Assembly: GCA_942490885.1 (NCBI GenBank)
Contig: CALNYT010000002.1
Span: 1,736,001-1,800,000, forward strand
Source: Oceanirhabdus sp942490885
GTDB lineage: Bacteria > Bacillota > Clostridia > Clostridiales > Clostridiaceae
DNA length: 64,000 nucleotides
Direction of reading: 5' to 3'
Shown here: positions 1-8,376 of the stretch, piece by piece
Position numbering within the stretch: position 1 is the stretch's first letter
Layout of the letters: every line of letters begins with the position of its first letter
Notes under the pieces: model-generated
Database searches by the model: none
What the model was told of the DNA's origin: nothing
What the model saw: the letters and a program-made list of their open reading frames with translations, nothing else
Translations under genes and position numbers: made by a program

Positions 1-298
1 AATATTTAAAGGTGAAAAACCTACTTCAATATTAAGAATGATACAGAGACAATATAGTATGATATTGAATATCAAGATTCTTTCTCAGAAGGGTAAGAAA
101 AGTGAGGAAATTGCAAAACAATTAGGGCTTCATCCATACATATGTGAAAAGATGATTACCCAGAGTAAAAAATTTAAAAATGAGAGTTTAAAAGAAATCT
201 TAGATATGAGCCTCAAACTTGAAAGAACACTTAAATCAAGTACCACTGATTCTAACATTGAGATGGAAATGTTTATGATAAAAACCCTGAGGGTTTAA
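1..298 (+). CDS. holA: DNA polymerase III delta subunit, C-terminal end (5' truncated)
   Basis: The open frame runs into the window from the left edge (first full codon at base 2) and stops at 298, so only about the last 98 residues are present. The visible part is helical and reads like the collar domain of HolA, the clamp-loader subunit that opens the beta clamp on DNA: it contains a QYSMIL-type helix and an AKQLGLHPYICEKM segment typical of the family end. The identification also rests on place: holA directly precedes convergent rpsT in many clostridia. An internal ATG at 38 is not a real start, because coding-like sequence continues upstream of it. Confidence 0.85.
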   Translation, partial: IFKGEKPTSILRMIQRQYSMILNIKILSQKGKKSEEIAKQLGLHPYICEKMITQSKKFKNESLKEILDMSLKLERTLKSSTTDSNIEMEMFMIKTLRV

Positions 299-299
299 A

Positions 300-445
300 A
301 GAAATTGAAAATGGAAAATGGAGAATGATGGATGTTTCTGCTTACGCAGAAACTACATACTATTGGTCTTTAGAACAAAGGGGTTTTACTCATTTTATCT
401 TTAGATAAAATATTGTATTTAAGTACAATGTTTTATGAAAATAAA
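300..445. repeat. Family A palindromic intergenic repeat, partial copy
   Basis: Begins just after the holA stop with GGAGAATGATGGATGTTTCTG, a phrase that recurs near 15,780 and inverted near 21,760. It contains nested short palindromes: TTTCTGC/GCAGAAA at 334-351, a TTTTATCT/AGATAAAA pair near 395-412, and a TTGTA/TACAA pair near 413-431. No coding potential. Compare the longer copies at 15,765-16,012 and 21,550-21,797. Confidence 0.6.
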
Positions 446-456
446 ATAATATAAAT

Positions 457-486
457 AAAAAAACAGCTTATTCAGCTGTTTTTATT
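457..486. terminator. Bidirectional terminator between holA and rpsT
   Basis: Hairpin with arms AAACAGCT (461-468) and AGCTGTTT (474-481), flanked by an A-run on the left and a T-run on the right, so it can end both holA transcripts (plus) and rpsT transcripts (minus). It lies 10 bases from the rpsT stop. Confidence 0.85.
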
Positions 487-490
487 TATA

Positions 491-754
491 TTAAGCCATT
501 TTATTTAGCTTAGCTGCTAGTTTAGATTTTTTGTTAGCTGCATTGTTCTTATGTAAGATACCTTTGCTAGCCGCCATATCTAATGCTTTAACAGCGTTTT
601 TGTAGTTTGCTGCTGCTTCTTCTTTGTTTCCTGCTTCTATTGAAGCATTTAACTTCTTAAGTGAAGTTTTAAGAGCAGACTTAATCATTGTATTTCTAAG
701 AGTTTTTGTTGCAGCAACCCTAACTCTTTTCTTTGCTGATAATGAATGTGCCAT
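491..754 (-). CDS. rpsT: 30S ribosomal protein S20
   Basis: An 87-residue basic, alanine- and lysine-rich protein starting MAHSLSAKKRVRVAATKT, the usual S20 N-terminus; S20 binds 16S rRNA early in small-subunit assembly. The start at 754 is chosen because a TAAAGGTGGTG ribosome binding site lies 5 bases upstream; the frame stays open 17 codons further (to 805), but that part is the leader. It is a single-gene unit facing away from gpr, with its own promoter at 852-880 and terminator at 457-486. Confidence 0.97.
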   Translation of the reverse strand: MAHSLSAKKRVRVAATKTLRNTMIKSALKTSLKKLNASIEAGNKEEAAANYKNAVKALDMAASKGILHKNNAANKKSKLAAKLNKMA

Positions 755-851
755 TGTTTCACCACCTTTACATATATTAAAATGAAAACGTTGATTTAAC
801 AACAACCCGTATCAAGTCTTTTGAATAATCATCGTGTTTTCAACACTGATT

Positions 852-880
852 ATTATAGCATTAAAGTTATTACACTGCAA
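852..880 (-). promoter_or_regulatory. rpsT promoter (sigma-A type)
   Basis: On the minus strand TTGCAG (875-880) and a perfect TATAAT (852-857) are separated by 17 bases. The predicted transcript starts near 845 and has a leader of about 90 bases with a small GTGTT/AACAC hairpin at its 5' end. Confidence 0.8.
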
Positions 881-968
881 GTGTTAAGTATAAAATATAG
901 AATATTAATTAAAATAAATATAAGAATAACTATATATAAAAGAACAAAGAATAGAGAAAAAAGAATAA

Positions 969-1009
969 ATATCGTTGATATTCTTTATTCTTCAGAATAT
1001 CAACGATAT
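969..1009. repeat. Perfect 16-bp inverted repeat
   Basis: Arms ATATCGTTGATATTCT (969-984) and its exact complement (994-1009) enclose a 9-base loop. It follows an AAAGAACAAAGAATAGAG-like stretch (941-958) related to the ends of the family B repeats near 12.5 kb and 60.7 kb. The 64-codon frame that covers it (821-1015) looks non-coding. Confidence 0.75.
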
Positions 1010-1233
1010 ATTTAAATGCTATTTGATGGAAGTATATGGGTTTTAAAATAAATATAAAGTCAAAGATGTTGCTTATTTTTTTCTGTGACAAGGCGATGAG
1101 TGTTCTTCATAGCAGAGTCCTGTACGGGTTCTATCAAGGTCGACAAAGTGAAAATAGAAGTGACATATTGACGAATTATTTATTTTAAAGTCTCTAAAGT
1201 TAACTTTATTTAATTAAAGAAAGGAGTAAAATA
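1010..1233. other. Intergenic region before gpr with a GC-richer segment
   Basis: About 220 bases without a gene. Bases 1085-1145 are clearly richer in G and C than their surroundings and include AGCAGAGTCCTGTACGGG. The reverse complement of 3,391-3,470 has a loosely similar phrase (AGCAGCGCAGTGTACG), so both may belong to one dispersed element. No convincing sporulation-sigma promoter for gpr could be picked out. Confidence 0.4.
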
Positions 1234-2208
1234 ATGATAAATATTAGAACGGATTTAGCATTAGAAGCTAAGGAACTTTATAGTGAGAAGACCACCAGTA
1301 GGCTAGAAGGAGTAAATGTTAATGAATTTGAGCAAGAGGAGATAAAAATAACAGAGGTGAAAATCACAAATGAAGCTGGCGAAAAGGCAATGGGTAAACC
1401 AATAGGTACATATATTACTATGGAAATTCCTAGCTTTGTTCAGTATGATGGTGAAGCTATGAAGGATGTTGCGCATGTGTTGGCAAAGCAATTGAAACCT
1501 CTTGTTAAAGTTGAAAAAAATCAATCGGTTCTAGTTGTTGGTCTTGGTAACTGGAATATAGTATCTGATGCTGTGGGACCTAAGGTAGTAGAAAAGTTAA
1601 TGATTACAAGGCATTTAATGCAACTTGTTCCTGATGAGATTGATGAGAATATAAGACCTGTATGTGGTATTTCTCCTGGAGTGCTTGGCCTTACTGGTAT
1701 GGAAACTGGGGAGATACTTAAAGGAATTGTTGAAAAGATAAAGCCCAGTTTAGTTGTGGCAGTAGATGCACTTGCCTCTAGAAAAATGCACAGAGTAAAC
1801 AGAACAATACAGATTAGTAATACAGGTATATCACCAGGAGGTGGAATTGGAAATAATAGAATGAAAATAAATGAAGAAGCTTTGGGTGTTCCAGTTGTAG
1901 CTATTGGAGTTCCAACAGTTGTTCATGCCGCAACAATTGCTTATGATACTATTAATTTGGTTCTCAATGAAATAAAAGAATTTTCAAAAGAAGATCAGAA
2001 TTTCTATAGTTTCCTTGGAAATATTGGAGATGCAGAAAAAGAGAAAATGATTAAAGATATATTAAATCCTTATGTTGGAAATTTAATGGTAACACCTAAG
2101 GATGTGGATATGACAATTGAGTCTATGGCTAAGATTATAGCTAATGGTTTAAATATTTCACTACAACCTGAACTAACATTAGAAGATATAAATACTTACT
2201 TAGGTTAA
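1234..2208 (+). CDS. gpr: GPR endopeptidase (germination protease)
   Basis: A 324-residue member of peptidase family A25, the protease that cleaves small acid-soluble spore proteins during germination to release amino acids. The two aspartates proposed as catalytic fall in GLGNWNIVSDAVGP (D112) and VVAVDALASRK (D178). The N-terminus carries TDLALEA (residues 6-12), resembling a SASP cleavage site, consistent with self-processing of a short propeptide. The start has AAAGGAG 8 bases upstream. It is followed by spoIIP 96 bases on, the usual neighbour in spore formers. In the family it is made in the forespore under sigma-F/G. Confidence 0.96.
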   Translation: MINIRTDLALEAKELYSEKTTSRLEGVNVNEFEQEEIKITEVKITNEAGEKAMGKPIGTYITMEIPSFVQYDGEAMKDVAHVLAKQLKPLVKVEKNQSVLVVGLGNWNIVSDAVGPKVVEKLMITRHLMQLVPDEIDENIRPVCGISPGVLGLTGMETGEILKGIVEKIKPSLVVAVDALASRKMHRVNRTIQISNTGISPGGGIGNNRMKINEEALGVPVVAIGVPTVVHAATIAYDTINLVLNEIKEFSKEDQNFYSFLGNIGDAEKEKMIKDILNPYVGNLMVTPKDVDMTIESMAKIIANGLNISLQPELTLEDINTYLG

Positions 2209-2225
2209 AATTATTAGAATAAAGA

Positions 2226-2299
2226 TGCCCTCTTCAACATACCATGTTTTATAGAGAAAGTTTACTTCCGAACAAAAACATGGTTACTAAAGGAGGGTA
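2226..2299 (+). promoter_or_regulatory. Long hairpin that can hide the spoIIP ribosome binding site
   Basis: Left arm 2,227-2,250 (GCCCTC ... ACCATGTTTT) pairs with right arm 2,275-2,298 (AAACATGGT ... GGAGGGT). The right arm contains the spoIIP Shine-Dalgarno sequence AGGAGGG (2,291-2,297). A CATACCAT (2,238-2,245) inside the left arm resembles a sigma-E -10 box; a transcript starting just after it would lack the left arm and leave the binding site free. Confidence 0.55.
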
Positions 2300-2304
2300 T
2301 TTAC

Positions 2305-3381
2305 TTGTACAAAAGGGTAGAAAGCGGTGGATATAAAGTATTATTATTTATGAGTTTATTGGTTATTCTTATTGCTATTGTATTATTTAATGGAGCAGGT
2401 ATGAAAAATTACTTATTGAGTGGGTTTTATGAAAATTCATTTCAAAGGGAAATACCTCTAATTAATGTGAGGAGTGCATATAATAATGGAGAGAGTGCTA
2501 CATCATCTACATTATTCAAAATCATAGGAAATGGATTAAATAGAGAACTTAATTTGATGGGAGTTGAGTATGTACAAGCTCAAGGGGTAAACAATCAAAG
2601 TATAGCAACTTCCATAGGGATAGACAAAAAAGTAAATGAAGGGATTAATGGATTTGGATTTGATTATGGTTCATATGAGAATAGAAATATTAAAATAAAT
2701 AGAAAATACAGTGATAAAAATCTTGTTGCTGGAGTATATAGCCCTTCATTAGTGTTTAATTATCCCAAAGATAAACCTCAAGTATTAATATATCACACGC
2801 ATACTGGAGAAGGATATGGATCAGATAATGCAGATGAAAGGGATAATGAAAAAAACGTAGTAGCAGTTGGAAAGGAATTAGCAGAAGAGTTGAAGAATTA
2901 TGGTATAACAGTAATACATGATACAACAATTCATGACGATAAAGACTACAATAAAGCTTATTATGAAAGTGTAAAAACAATGGATAAATATCTTAATAAA
3001 TATGGTGATATGGATTTAGTTATAGATATTCATAGAGATGCTGTGGATAATAAAGCTGTGGTTACCACAAGGCTTAATGGAAAGGATGTAGCAAGAATTA
3101 TGTTTGTTTTTGCAAAGGAAAATGAACATTTTGATGAGAATTATAAAGTAGCAAATTCCCTATTAAATATATCACAAGCCTTATTTCCTGGTCTAGTTCG
3201 TGATAATAGCGAAATTATTAGAAATCATGGTGTAAATTACTACAATCAACACAAGAGTAAGGGGGCTGTCTTAATTGAAGTTGGCGCACATACAAATAAA
3301 CCCCAAGAAGCGAAAGAAACAGCAAAGTATCTTGGAAGGATTATGGCAGAGTATCTATACAAAAAGTACTCAGAGGTTTAA
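2305..3381 (+). CDS. spoIIP: Stage II sporulation protein P (cell-wall amidase/endopeptidase)
   Basis: A 358-residue membrane-anchored hydrolase that, with SpoIID and SpoIIM, thins septal peptidoglycan so the mother cell can engulf the forespore. One membrane segment lies at residues 11-30 and the rest is extracytoplasmic. The zinc-amidase fold is marked by HTHTGEGY (164-171), DIHRDAV (H243) and LIEVGAHTN (E325). The start is TTG at 2,305 with AGGAGGG 7 bases upstream; no better ATG exists nearby. The ribosome binding site sits inside a long hairpin (see 2,226-2,299). In the family expression is by sigma-E. Confidence 0.95.
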   Translation: MYKRVESGGYKVLLFMSLLVILIAIVLFNGAGMKNYLLSGFYENSFQREIPLINVRSAYNNGESATSSTLFKIIGNGLNRELNLMGVEYVQAQGVNNQSIATSIGIDKKVNEGINGFGFDYGSYENRNIKINRKYSDKNLVAGVYSPSLVFNYPKDKPQVLIYHTHTGEGYGSDNADERDNEKNVVAVGKELAEELKNYGITVIHDTTIHDDKDYNKAYYESVKTMDKYLNKYGDMDLVIDIHRDAVDNKAVVTTRLNGKDVARIMFVFAKENEHFDENYKVANSLLNISQALFPGLVRDNSEIIRNHGVNYYNQHKSKGAVLIEVGAHTNKPQEAKETAKYLGRIMAEYLYKKYSEV

Positions 3382-3390
3382 ATAGCCCAA

Positions 3391-3470
3391 TCTCGGCGTC
3401 ACAACGGCTCTCTGTGCTGCTCATGTACCAAATTCGTACACTGCGCTGCTTTTTCGCCGAGGTCCTTGAT
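3391..3470. repeat. GC-rich palindromic intergenic element
   Basis: Starts 10 bases after the spoIIP stop. Outer arms CTCGGCG (3,392-3,398) and CGCCGAG (3,455-3,461); inner arms TGTAC (3,424-3,428) and GTACA (3,436-3,440); GCTGC occurs twice. Its composition is unlike the AT-rich surroundings. No T-run follows, so it is not a classical terminator. It is loosely similar to 1,085-1,145. Confidence 0.55.
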
Positions 3471-3536
3471 CTTGAACTATTTAAATCCTAGAAAATACAA
3501 TAGTTTACTCAGTTAAAATGAGTAAATTTTCAACAA

Positions 3537-3605
3537 AAAAACAACAAAATGTAGGTTCTGACCTTGGGAAGAAGCATCCATCATTCTCAATTCTCAATTA
3601 TGTTT
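3537..3605. repeat. Short family A repeat derivative
   Basis: AAAATGTAGGTTCTGACC at 3,545-3,562, then AGCATCCATCATTCTC and repeated CAATTCTCAATT. The same order of phrases occurs at 29,810-29,870 and, reversed, at 6,878-6,930. Confidence 0.55.
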
Positions 3606-3613
3606 TTAAAGTG

Positions 3614-3683
3614 TTGTTTAATGTAATGAAAATATGATATAATCTAGTTTAGTGTAAGAAACCTATAATTATAGGTTTTTTTT
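3614..3683 (+). promoter_or_regulatory. Promoter followed at once by a terminator, upstream of lepA
   Basis: TTGTTT (3,614-3,619), an 18-base spacer and TATAAT (3,638-3,643) predict a start near 3,650. Nine bases later comes the perfect palindrome AAACCTATAATTATAGGTTT (3,659-3,678) running into a T8 tract. The product would be only about 30 bases, so the pair is either an attenuator for lepA or a decayed element. A second hairpin with 12-bp arms (3,769-3,780 and 3,793-3,804) lies nearer lepA, just after another TATAAT (3,764-3,769). Confidence 0.5.
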
Positions 3684-3886
3684 ATTTGTTTCTATCTATA
3701 GAGAATAAATTAATATGTCATTAGCTATGGCAACTCATTGATATATAGTTTTATTTTTGAGGTTATAATATATAGATAAACGACTTCGTAGATTTATCTA
3801 TATAAAGAGCACTGAATAAAGAAATAAAGAACAAATCAAATAATGATGAGATTAAAATTAAAAACAAACGATACGGGGGTTTGGAA

Positions 3887-5692
3887 ATGCTTAACAAAGA
3901 GAGAATAAGGAATTTCTGTATTATAGCACATATAGATCATGGTAAATCTACTTTAGCAGATAGACTACTTGAGAAAACAGGAACTTTAACTCAGAGGGAA
4001 ATGGAAGAACAGATACTTGATTCTATGGATCTTGAAAGAGAAAGAGGTATAACTATTAAATCTCAAGCAGCAAGAATGGTTTATAAAGCAAAAGATGGAC
4101 ATGAGTATACTCTGAATCTTATTGATACTCCAGGACATGTCGACTTTAACTATGAGGTATCAAGAAGTTTGGCAGCTTGTGAAGGTGCTGTTCTTGTAGT
4201 TGATGCTTCTCAAGGAATTCAGGCACAGACATTAGCAAACACATATCTAGCTGTTGAGAATAATCTTGAGATTGTACCAGTATTAAATAAGATTGATTTA
4301 CCAAGTGCTGATACTGAAAGAGTAACACATGAAATCGAAGATGTAATTGGTATAGAAGCTGCAGGAGCGCCGCAAATCTCTGCGAAAACTGGTTTGAATA
4401 TTGAGGATGTATTAGAAGCCGTTGTGGAAAAAGTTCCAGCTCCAAGTGGAGATGAGAATAAACCACTAAAAGCCTTGATATTTGATTCTTACTATGATAC
4501 TTATAAAGGTGTTGTAAGTTATGTAAGAATTATGGATGGTACGGTTAAAAAAGGATCTAAGATAAGATTTATGGCATCTAATAAAGTTTATGATGTAGTT
4601 GAAGTTGGGGTGTTTAGCCCTGGATATCTGGCAATGCCACAGATATCAGCAGGAGAAGTTGGATACATTTGTGCATCTATAAAAAATGTTGCAGATGCTC
4701 ATGTTGGTGATACTATAACAGAAGCTAATAATCCATGTGATGAGAGTTTGCCAGGATATAGACCAGCAATACCAATGGTGTTTAGTGGTATTTATCCAGT
4801 GGATGGTGCTAAATATGAAGAGTTAAAGGAAGCATTATTGAAATTACAATTAAATGATGCTGCACTTCAGTTTGAACCTGAAACATCATTAGCTCTTGGA
4901 TTTGGTTTTAGATGTGGTTTCTTAGGATTACTTCATATGGAGATTATACAAGAGAGAATCGAAAGAGAATTCAATGTTGATATTATCACAACAGCACCAT
5001 CTGTTGTATACAAAATAGAAAAAACTGATGGAAGTAAATTTGAATTAACAAATCCTACAAACATGCCAGATCCTTCTGAGATAAAGAAGATGCATGAGCC
5101 TATTGTTAAGGCGTCTATTATAACTCCTTCAGATTATGTTGGATCTATAATGGAGTTGTGTCAGGAAAAAAGAGGAGTATTCATAGATATGCAATATATA
5201 GAGCAAACTAGAGTTGTGATAAACTATGAAATACCTCTAAATGAGATTGTTTATGATTTCTTTGATAACTTGAAATCTAGAACTAAAGGGTATGCTTCTT
5301 TTGATTATGAGATGAAAGGATATGAAGAAACTGTACTTGTTAAACTTGATATTCTTCTTAATAAGGAAAAGGTTGATGCATTCTCAATGATCGTTCCTGA
5401 GTCTAAAGCTTATGCTAGAGGAAAAGCAATGGCTGAAAAACTTAAGGATATCATACCTAGACATCAATTTGAGATTCCAATACAAGCAACAATTGGAGCT
5501 AAGGTTATTGCTAGAACTACTATTAAAGCGCTAAGAAAAGATGTTCTTGCTAAGTGTTATGGTGGAGATATTTCTAGAAAGAAAAAACTTTTAGAAAAGC
5601 AGAAAAAAGGTAAGAAGAAAATGAGACAAATGGGATCAGTTGAAGTACCTCAAGAGGCATTTATGGCGGTGCTTAAGATTGATGAAAAATAA
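3887..5692 (+). CDS. lepA: Elongation factor 4 (LepA), ribosome-associated GTPase
   Basis: A 601-residue translational GTPase acting on ribosomes during elongation stress or assembly. G1 is AHIDHGKST (residues 14-22); switch and later motifs ERGITIK, DTPGHVDF and NKIDLPSAD follow. The EF-G-like domains and the LepA-specific C-terminal domain are full length and end in the lysine-rich stretch expected (KKGKKKMRQMGS). ATG at 3,887 is preferred because GGGGG (3,875-3,879) sits 7 bases before it; a TTG two codons upstream is in frame but too close. hemW follows after 43 bases, the common lepA-hemW pairing. Confidence 0.97.
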   Translation: MLNKERIRNFCIIAHIDHGKSTLADRLLEKTGTLTQREMEEQILDSMDLERERGITIKSQAARMVYKAKDGHEYTLNLIDTPGHVDFNYEVSRSLAACEGAVLVVDASQGIQAQTLANTYLAVENNLEIVPVLNKIDLPSADTERVTHEIEDVIGIEAAGAPQISAKTGLNIEDVLEAVVEKVPAPSGDENKPLKALIFDSYYDTYKGVVSYVRIMDGTVKKGSKIRFMASNKVYDVVEVGVFSPGYLAMPQISAGEVGYICASIKNVADAHVGDTITEANNPCDESLPGYRPAIPMVFSGIYPVDGAKYEELKEALLKLQLNDAALQFEPETSLALGFGFRCGFLGLLHMEIIQERIEREFNVDIITTAPSVVYKIEKTDGSKFELTNPTNMPDPSEIKKMHEPIVKASIITPSDYVGSIMELCQEKRGVFIDMQYIEQTRVVINYEIPLNEIVYDFFDNLKSRTKGYASFDYEMKGYEETVLVKLDILLNKEKVDAFSMIVPESKAYARGKAMAEKLKDIIPRHQFEIPIQATIGAKVIARTTIKALRKDVLAKCYGGDISRKKKLLEKQKKGKKKMRQMGSVEVPQEAFMAVLKIDEK

Positions 5693-5735
5693 ATAATTAA
5701 GGTATTTGAATATGCCTAAATGGAGGATAAAATGT

Positions 5736-6878
5736 ATGAGCATAAAAAATGAAAAAGCGCTCTACGTTCATATTCCCTTCTGTAAGAAAAAATGTTATTA
5801 TTGCGATTTTCCATCATATAGTGGAAAAGAAGGACTTATGGTGGAATATACTAAAGCTCTATGCAATGAATTAATAAAATATAAAGACTATGTCTTTAAA
5901 ACAATATTTATAGGTGGGGGAACTCCCACCTATTTGTCATATGAGTGCATTTTAATGCTGAAGGAAGCGTTCGAAGAACTTAATATATCTGAAAATGTTG
6001 AATTCACTGTAGAAGGAAATCCAGGAACCTTTACAATTGAGAAATTGAAAGTGTTTAAGAGTATGGGCGTAAATAGACTTAGTATAGGATTACAAGCTTT
6101 TCAGAATGAGCTTTTAAGGGAGATTGGAAGAATACATTCTGAAGAGGAATTTATGGAAAGTTATAAAATGGCTAAAGATGTGGGCTTTAATAATATTAAT
6201 GTTGATCTAATGTTTGGACTCCCAAATCAAAGTATGAACTATTGGAAGGAAAGCTTGGAAAAGGCAGTTGAACTTGGAGTAAATCATATTTCATGTTACT
6301 CTTTGATTGTTGAAGAAGGGACTCCATTTCATAAAAGAGAAAAGAATGGTTTATTGAACACTCCATCTGAAGAACTGGAGAGAGAGATGTATGAGTACAC
6401 AAAGGAGTTTCTTGAGAAGGTTGGATATAATCAATATGAGATATCAAATTTTGCAAAGGAAGGCATGGAGTGTAGACACAACCTTGTTTATTGGAATTTA
6501 GAGGATTATATTGGTTGTGGATCTGGTGCCCATTCCTTTTTAGATGGAAAGCGAATTGAAAATACAGGTGATGTGGAAGAGTATATTACTTTAGTTAATA
6601 AAAATGGAACTGGAAGAGTAGGAACATTTGAGAATTCTGTAGAAGATACTATTGAAGAGTTTATGTTTATGGGGTTAAGAAAAATTAGCGGAATTAATAA
6701 ATTTGATTTTGGGAAAAGGTTTAAAAAAGATATTTACAGTATATATGAAGAAATAATACAAAAGCATGTAAACAATGGCTTGATTGAAGATGACGGAGAA
6801 AGTGTAAAACTTACCCCAGAAGGAATTCAGTTGTCTAATATGGTAATGAGCGACTTCATTCTTGAAAAGAATAATTGA
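5736..6878 (+). CDS. hemW: Radical SAM heme chaperone HemW
   Basis: A 380-residue HemN-like radical SAM protein. The cluster motif is CKKKCYYC (C16, C20, C23) followed by DF, not the CxC of true coproporphyrinogen dehydrogenase HemN; this is the accepted mark of HemW, which carries heme to target proteins. A GGGTPTYL SAM-binding turn and a HemN C-terminal domain follow. The start at 5,736 has TGGAGG 8 bases upstream; earlier TTG and ATG codons overlap that site. The last codons (AAT AAT TGA) run into the family A repeat, which supplies the stop codon. Confidence 0.93.
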   Translation: MSIKNEKALYVHIPFCKKKCYYCDFPSYSGKEGLMVEYTKALCNELIKYKDYVFKTIFIGGGTPTYLSYECILMLKEAFEELNISENVEFTVEGNPGTFTIEKLKVFKSMGVNRLSIGLQAFQNELLREIGRIHSEEEFMESYKMAKDVGFNNINVDLMFGLPNQSMNYWKESLEKAVELGVNHISCYSLIVEEGTPFHKREKNGLLNTPSEELEREMYEYTKEFLEKVGYNQYEISNFAKEGMECRHNLVYWNLEDYIGCGSGAHSFLDGKRIENTGDVEEYITLVNKNGTGRVGTFENSVEDTIEEFMFMGLRKISGINKFDFGKRFKKDIYSIYEEIIQKHVNNGLIEDDGESVKLTPEGIQLSNMVMSDFILEKNN

Positions 6879-7015
6879 GAATTGTAAATTGAGAATGTAA
6901 GATGGTTCTGACCGAGGTCAGAACCTACATTTTTTTGTGTGGAAACAATAGGAGTTTTCACGTTTCAGACTAATGAAACATCCATCATTCTCAATTCACC
7001 ATTTGTCTTTAAGTA
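6876..7015. repeat. Family A repeat with hemW terminator
   Basis: Directly at the hemW stop: GAGAATTG repeats, then GGTTCTGACC (6,904-6,913) and GGTCAGAACC (6,916-6,925), a perfect 10-bp hairpin leading into TACATTTTTTTG, a likely terminator. A second GTTTCA/TGAAAC pair is at 6,963-6,980, and the element closes with ATCCATCATTCTCAATTC. From 7,015 to the hrcA promoter the sequence is plain AT-rich DNA. Confidence 0.65.
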
Positions 7016-7208
7016 TTTCCCGTGCTTTCAAAAGTTTACAATTGGTTAATAAAACTGTGAAATGGCTTGAAATCACGGTAATAATTATTGGTTAAATAAA
7101 GTTCTCATAAAATCAAAGTAAAGCTGAGGGATTTGTACTTAGAATGAGATATTTGCACTAAATAAGCAAATACATTTAAAAACGATAAAATAAACAAGGA
7201 AAATTAAT

Positions 7209-7249
7209 TTGACTTATTATTAGATTAGTGGTAATTTTTATGTATAGTC
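7209..7249 (+). promoter_or_regulatory. Heat-shock operon promoter
   Basis: TTGACT at 7,209-7,214 is a good -35 box. The -10 is less clear: TAATTT at 7,232 has 17-base spacing, and TATAGT at 7,244 is a better match at too long a distance. CIRCE begins just downstream. Confidence 0.55.
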
Positions 7250-7250
7250 A

Positions 7251-7277
7251 TTAGCACTCGTTAATGGTGAGTGCTAA
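7251..7277 (+). promoter_or_regulatory. CIRCE operator (HrcA binding site)
   Basis: TTAGCACTC (7,251-7,259), 9 bases, GAGTGCTAA (7,269-7,277): an exact CIRCE element. HrcA binds it and represses hrcA-grpE-dnaK-dnaJ until GroEL becomes limiting. Confidence 0.97.
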
Positions 7278-7293
7278 TAAAGAGGTGGTAAAT

Positions 7294-8361
7294 ATGTTAA
7301 GTGAAAGAAAACTTAAGATTTTAGAGGCCATCATCAAAGATTATATCGAAACAGGAGAACCTGTTGGTTCAAGAACATTGGCCAAAAAATATAACATAGG
7401 TATTAGTTCAGCAACAATACGAAATGAAATGGCTGATTTAGAGGAAATGGGATACTTAGAACATCTTCATAGTTCTTCAGGAAGAATTCCTTCTGATAAA
7501 GGATACAGGCTTTATGTTGATAAACTAATGAGCATTCAAAGGCTTCCTGTTGAAGAAGAGATGATGATCAAAAATCGAATGTTATCGTCAGCTATTTATG
7601 AAGTTGATAGATTGGTTAAAGAGGCAACTATTGTGCTTTCTAAAATCACTAAATTAGCAACAATTGTTAAAGCCCCTTCTGTAAGAAAAAGCTTTATAAA
7701 AAGAGTTCAAATAGTACAAATTGATGAACATAATGTTTTAATGGTGTTTGTAACTGATAGCGGACTTATAAGAAATAATGTTATTAGTGTTACAGATTAT
7801 ATTGATGAAAAGATTATAGAGAAGATAAATAGGCTACTTAACCTAAGACTTGTTGGATTAACTATTGATGATATTGATCTTGAAGTAATTAATAATTTAC
7901 AGAAAGATTTAGTAGATTATGAGGAAATTTTTAAGGCACTTATACCTGCTCTTTATAAGAGTTTAAAGAGTATTGAACCATCTAAGGTTTATACAGAAGG
8001 TTACTCAAATATACTGGATTACCCTCAATTCCAAGATGTTGATAGAGCAAAGGATTTCTTAAATCTATTAAGTGATGAAGAGAGTTTAAAAGCACTCATC
8101 AAAAGCCCTAAAGTTGGGGACAATAATTTATCAATAACAATTGGAACTGAAAATTATATTGAAAGTGTCAAAGAATGTACGATTATTACTGCTAATTACA
8201 AAATCGGTGGAAGAGATTTAGGTTCCATTGGAGTTGTTGGTCCAAGAAGAATGAATTATGAAAAGGTAATAGCTACTTTGAATGAGATTGTCAATGAGTT
8301 AAATATAAATATAAAGACATCTTATGGAAGAGAATCTTCGGATGACTACGATAATCAATGA
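7294..8361 (+). CDS. hrcA: Heat-inducible transcription repressor HrcA
   Basis: A 355-residue repressor with an N-terminal winged helix (MLSERKLKILEAIIKDYI, then GEPVGSRTLAKKYNIGIS and ATIRNEMADLEEMGYL) followed by a GAF-like dimerisation region. It binds CIRCE and represses its own operon. The start at 7,294 is set by GAGGTGG 5 bases upstream; an earlier in-frame ATG at 7,264 lies inside CIRCE and cannot be the start. First gene of hrcA-grpE-dnaK-dnaJ; grpE begins 15 bases after its stop. Confidence 0.96.
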   Translation: MLSERKLKILEAIIKDYIETGEPVGSRTLAKKYNIGISSATIRNEMADLEEMGYLEHLHSSSGRIPSDKGYRLYVDKLMSIQRLPVEEEMMIKNRMLSSAIYEVDRLVKEATIVLSKITKLATIVKAPSVRKSFIKRVQIVQIDEHNVLMVFVTDSGLIRNNVISVTDYIDEKIIEKINRLLNLRLVGLTIDDIDLEVINNLQKDLVDYEEIFKALIPALYKSLKSIEPSKVYTEGYSNILDYPQFQDVDRAKDFLNLLSDEESLKALIKSPKVGDNNLSITIGTENYIESVKECTIITANYKIGGRDLGSIGVVGPRRMNYEKVIATLNEIVNELNINIKTSYGRESSDDYDNQ

Positions 8362-8376
8362 TATGGAGGAATAGTT

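Noticed and set aside
821..1015. 64-codon plus-strand frame
   Set aside because: It starts inside the rpsT leader/promoter on the opposite strand and ends in a perfect inverted repeat; no ribosome binding site and no protein-like composition.
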